From the NCBI GenBank assembly GCA_045541875.1, contig JAZQJX010000097.1:1-18054 (forward strand): a DNA stretch of 18,054 nucleotides, in the 5' to 3' direction. Positions 16,501 to 18,054 of the stretch are shown in pieces; position 1 is the first letter of the stretch; each line of letters begins with the position of its first letter. The stretch comes from RGIG1828 sp045541875 (GTDB lineage: Bacteria; Bacillota; Clostridia; UMGS1810). The translations under genes and the position numbers were made by a program. Under the pieces are notes generated by a model, which was not told where the DNA came from, did no database searches, and was given only the letters and a program-made list of their open reading frames with translations.

Positions 16501-16502
16501 AT
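16474..16502 (+). promoter_or_regulatory. Promoter of the AraC-type regulator
   Basis: TTGATA (16474-16479) and TAAAAT (16497-16502) with a 17-base spacer. It lies about 37 bases before the preferred start codon at 16540. Confidence 0.6.
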
Positions 16503-16539
16503 ATAAACATAAAATACAAGAATGAAGGTAACTGAATGT

Positions 16540-17418
16540 ATGATTCTTTTTAAAGAAACCCTCAAAAACTCAGCGTACAAATTCCGCGTAACTTATACAA
16601 CATCACAAATAAGAAGTGAACAAAAAATTGATACAACCTATCCGCTTCACCTTCATGATTCATTTATCGAAATTGAATTTGTATATGACGGATATATGGA
16701 TCAGGCAATAAATGGAAAAAAATACAAACTTGGCTCAGGATCTATAATTATCTCAAGGCCATCTGATTATCACAACTGTAAAATGTCTGATGATGCAAAA
16801 GTTTTCACGCTGCACCTTATGCCTCAGGTGATTTCAAGAGAACTTCTCCATAATGTCCTCAACTGCGAAAAAGATATCATATACACATTTGACGAAAATG
16901 ATGCAAAATATGTGTTTGATAGTTGTATGCAGTTGCACAAAGAATACACCAACAAACAATATTATTTTGAAAACATATGCAAAAATCTTTTCGAAAATAT
17001 AATTTATACCACTCTTCGAAAACTCGATGAAAAACCTGACAGCAAATATGTGCCCACACCCCTTGAAAAAGCAGTCCTATATCTCAGAACTTCATTTATG
17101 AATAATCCAAGTCTTGAAGAAACTGCAAAATATGTACATTTAAACGCTTCATATTTTTCCCGCATATTCAAAAATCACACCGGCTACTCATTCAATTCAT
17201 ATCTTAACAAACTGAAACTTGATTATGCGCAAAAACTTCTTACAGAAACAGATATGACAGTTACAGATATATGTTTTAGTGCAGGCTTTGGTTCGCTCTC
17301 AAATTTTTCAAGAACATTCAAATCACATTTTAAAATTTCTGCAAACAAGTACAAGCAAAAATACAGAAAAAGCAAAATGAAATTTTATGATAAAAATCAA
17401 ATCAATTTTCAGCATTAA
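16540..17418 (+). CDS. AraC family transcriptional regulator with cupin domain
   Basis: A cytoplasmic DNA-binding regulator of 292 residues. The N-terminal part (about 1-150) is an AraC_binding cupin: LHLHDSFIEIEFVYDG, then GSGSIIISRPSDYHNCK, the usual strands around a sugar-binding pocket. The C-terminal part (about 178-282) carries two helix-turn-helix motifs: SLEETAKYVHLNASYFSRIF, then TVTDICFSAGFGSLSNFSRT followed by FK. The ATG at 16540 is preferred over the ATG at 16522 because AAGG lies 11 bases before it and the earlier one has no ribosome site. It is divergent from GH130, so it most likely controls that gene and the M14 gene in response to a sugar. No clear terminator follows; the next 177 bases hold no gene. 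Confidence 0.88.
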   Translation: MILFKETLKNSAYKFRVTYTTSQIRSEQKIDTTYPLHLHDSFIEIEFVYDGYMDQAINGKKYKLGSGSIIISRPSDYHNCKMSDDAKVFTLHLMPQVISRELLHNVLNCEKDIIYTFDENDAKYVFDSCMQLHKEYTNKQYYFENICKNLFENIIYTTLRKLDEKPDSKYVPTPLEKAVLYLRTSFMNNPSLEETAKYVHLNASYFSRIFKNHTGYSFNSYLNKLKLDYAQKLLTETDMTVTDICFSAGFGSLSNFSRTFKSHFKISANKYKQKYRKSKMKFYDKNQINFQH

Positions 17419-17523
17419 TTTTACTAAAATATTCCGTCAAAAAGATTTCACCATATTAAAAATATGTCTCTGTATGAGATAAGTGTTGGTATGCATAAAT
17501 GACTTTTTATGAATGCACTATGG
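17419..17523. other. Gene-free gap after the AraC-type gene
   Basis: I see no gene here. A 6-base inverted pair CATATT/AATATG (17452-17466) is too AT-rich and lacks a T run, so it is not called a terminator. Confidence 0.5.
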
Positions 17524-17560
17524 AAAAGAAAAGGAGCAAGGAGTATTTCAACCTTGCTCC
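17524..17560 (-). terminator. Rho-independent terminator after the small membrane protein gene
   Basis: GGAGCAAGG (17533-17541) pairs perfectly with CCTTGCTCC (17552-17560) around a 10-base loop. On the minus strand it runs into TTTTCTTTT (17532-17524). It lies 36 bases beyond the stop at 17596. Confidence 0.85.
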
Positions 17561-17595
17561 GATACAGATATTTAGTTCAACAAATTGGAATTGGC

Positions 17596-17829
17596 TTACT
17601 TCTTTTTCTGCTTGTGCTTGATGATTGCTTTTATCACAAAGCAAATCAGCAACACAACAATGGTAAATGCTCCATACACCAAAATGCTTGTGTACCAAGG
17701 TGCAGATTGCATAGCATACAGTTCGGGGCGAGTTTTGAAGTTCCAAACAACATAAACTCCATGCCCAATAAATACACCCACAAAAGCACCTATAATGGTG
17801 TTAAGATAGTATTCGATCTTTTCATACAA
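17596..17829 (-). CDS. Small two-helix membrane protein, unknown function
   Basis: A 77-residue protein with two hydrophobic segments, about 8-28 (YLNTIIGAFVGVFIGHGVYV) and 47-66 (SILVYGAFTIVVLLICFVIK), and a very basic tail ending KHKQKKK. No family is recognised. The start is a TTG at 17829: AAAGGAG lies 5 bases upstream and an in-frame TGA directly precedes the TTG. An ATG four bases downstream is in another frame. The gene lies 32 bases after the methyltransferase-like gene on the same strand and is followed by a strong terminator, so the pair is probably one transcript. A frame on the plus strand covering the same bases has no ribosome site and is rejected. Confidence 0.65.
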   Translation of the reverse strand: MYEKIEYYLNTIIGAFVGVFIGHGVYVVWNFKTRPELYAMQSAPWYTSILVYGAFTIVVLLICFVIKAIIKHKQKKK

Positions 17830-17861
17830 TCACACTCCTTTGTCAAATTGGAATTTGTCAG

Positions 17862-18054
17862 TTATTTAACTGCCTTAACGGTGTATGTTGCTCCCCAATG
17901 GTTCAAAACCTCTACATTGGAAAAACCTGCTTCAAGTAATGCTTCAATCTCGTGTTTCACAGTGAGGGGTGTATCATAATGGTAAAACTCGTCATCGGTA
18001 ATACCTTGTTCTGTTTTTAAGGCAATCAAGTTTTGACGATGCATCTCTTCTTCG
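17862..18054 (-). CDS. C-terminal part of a class I SAM-dependent methyltransferase (cut by window edge)
   Basis: Sixty-four codons remain before a TAA stop, and the frame stays open through the window's end, so the real start lies beyond it. The visible ALLEAGFSNVEVLNHWGATY followed by TVKAVK is the typical final strand pair of Methyltransf_11/25-type enzymes, where the segment after 'EAGF' folds back onto the sheet. The DEFYHYDTPLTVKHEIEALL region before it is the usual helix leading into that strand. The SAM-binding motif itself is outside the window, so the substrate and exact family cannot be given. It lies upstream of the small membrane protein gene in the same direction. Confidence 0.7.
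   Translation of the reverse strand, partial: EEEMHRQNLIALKTEQGITDDEFYHYDTPLTVKHEIEALLEAGFSNVEVLNHWGATYTVKAVK

Noticed and set aside
17838..17860. Repeated TTTGTCA between the methyltransferase-like gene and the small membrane gene
   Set aside because: Two 7-base copies in AT-rich DNA; no structure or further copies seen.
17509..17979. A 156-codon plus-strand frame
   Set aside because: It overlaps two minus-strand genes that have ribosome sites, membrane segments or family resemblance and a terminator; it has no ribosome site and is rich in Cys, His and Asn without pattern.
1..18054. CRISPR array, tRNA, rRNA or insertion sequence
   Set aside because: No regularly spaced repeats, cloverleaf with CCA end, rRNA-like segment, transposase or terminal inverted repeats were found on either strand.

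Overview
The window is a compact, AT-rich stretch of a Gram-positive chromosome, most likely from an uncultured or poorly characterised gut member of Clostridia. This rests on strong AAGGAGG-type ribosome sites, short or overlapping gene junctions, a pyrophosphate-type phosphofructokinase, a DacF-like carboxypeptidase, and a DUF1934 gene joined to argS. No tRNA, rRNA, CRISPR array, transposase or phage gene was seen.

Region 1 (about 45-4843, + strand) is one tight operon: D-Ala-D-Ala ligase, a DUF1934 protein, arginyl-tRNA synthetase, and a secreted S41 protease with a peptidoglycan-binding tail. Region 2 (4840-8856) holds a YihY/BrkB membrane protein (-), a GNAT acetyltransferase (+), a DacF-type D,D-carboxypeptidase (-) and a membrane-anchored class-3-lipase-like hydrolase (-). 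Gene ends here overlap between strands. Together regions 1 and 2 lean towards cell-wall and envelope work.

Region 3 (8931-11939, - strand) is an operon of glyA, rarA and a small zinc-ribbon protein. It has a good sigma-A-type promoter and a clear terminator. Region 4 (11996-14185) starts divergently from glyA with its own consensus-like promoter and carries a CpXC-type zinc protein and a PPi-type phosphofructokinase. It ends against a small acidic reading frame on the opposite strand that appears to be shifted within a CA repeat.

Region 5 (14153-17418) is the most distinctive part. It has an AraC/cupin regulator (+), a divergent GH130 mannoside phosphorylase-like enzyme (-), and an M14 zinc metallopeptidase that resembles cytosolic carboxypeptidases (-). 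An identical 12-base sequence lies upstream of both enzyme genes. I infer a small regulon in which the AraC protein controls intracellular breakdown of a mannose-containing, possibly peptide-linked, substrate. No transporter is present in the window.

Region 6 (17419-18054) is somewhat richer in G+C where sampled. It holds the end of a methyltransferase-like gene cut by the window edge, and a small two-helix membrane protein followed by a strong terminator.
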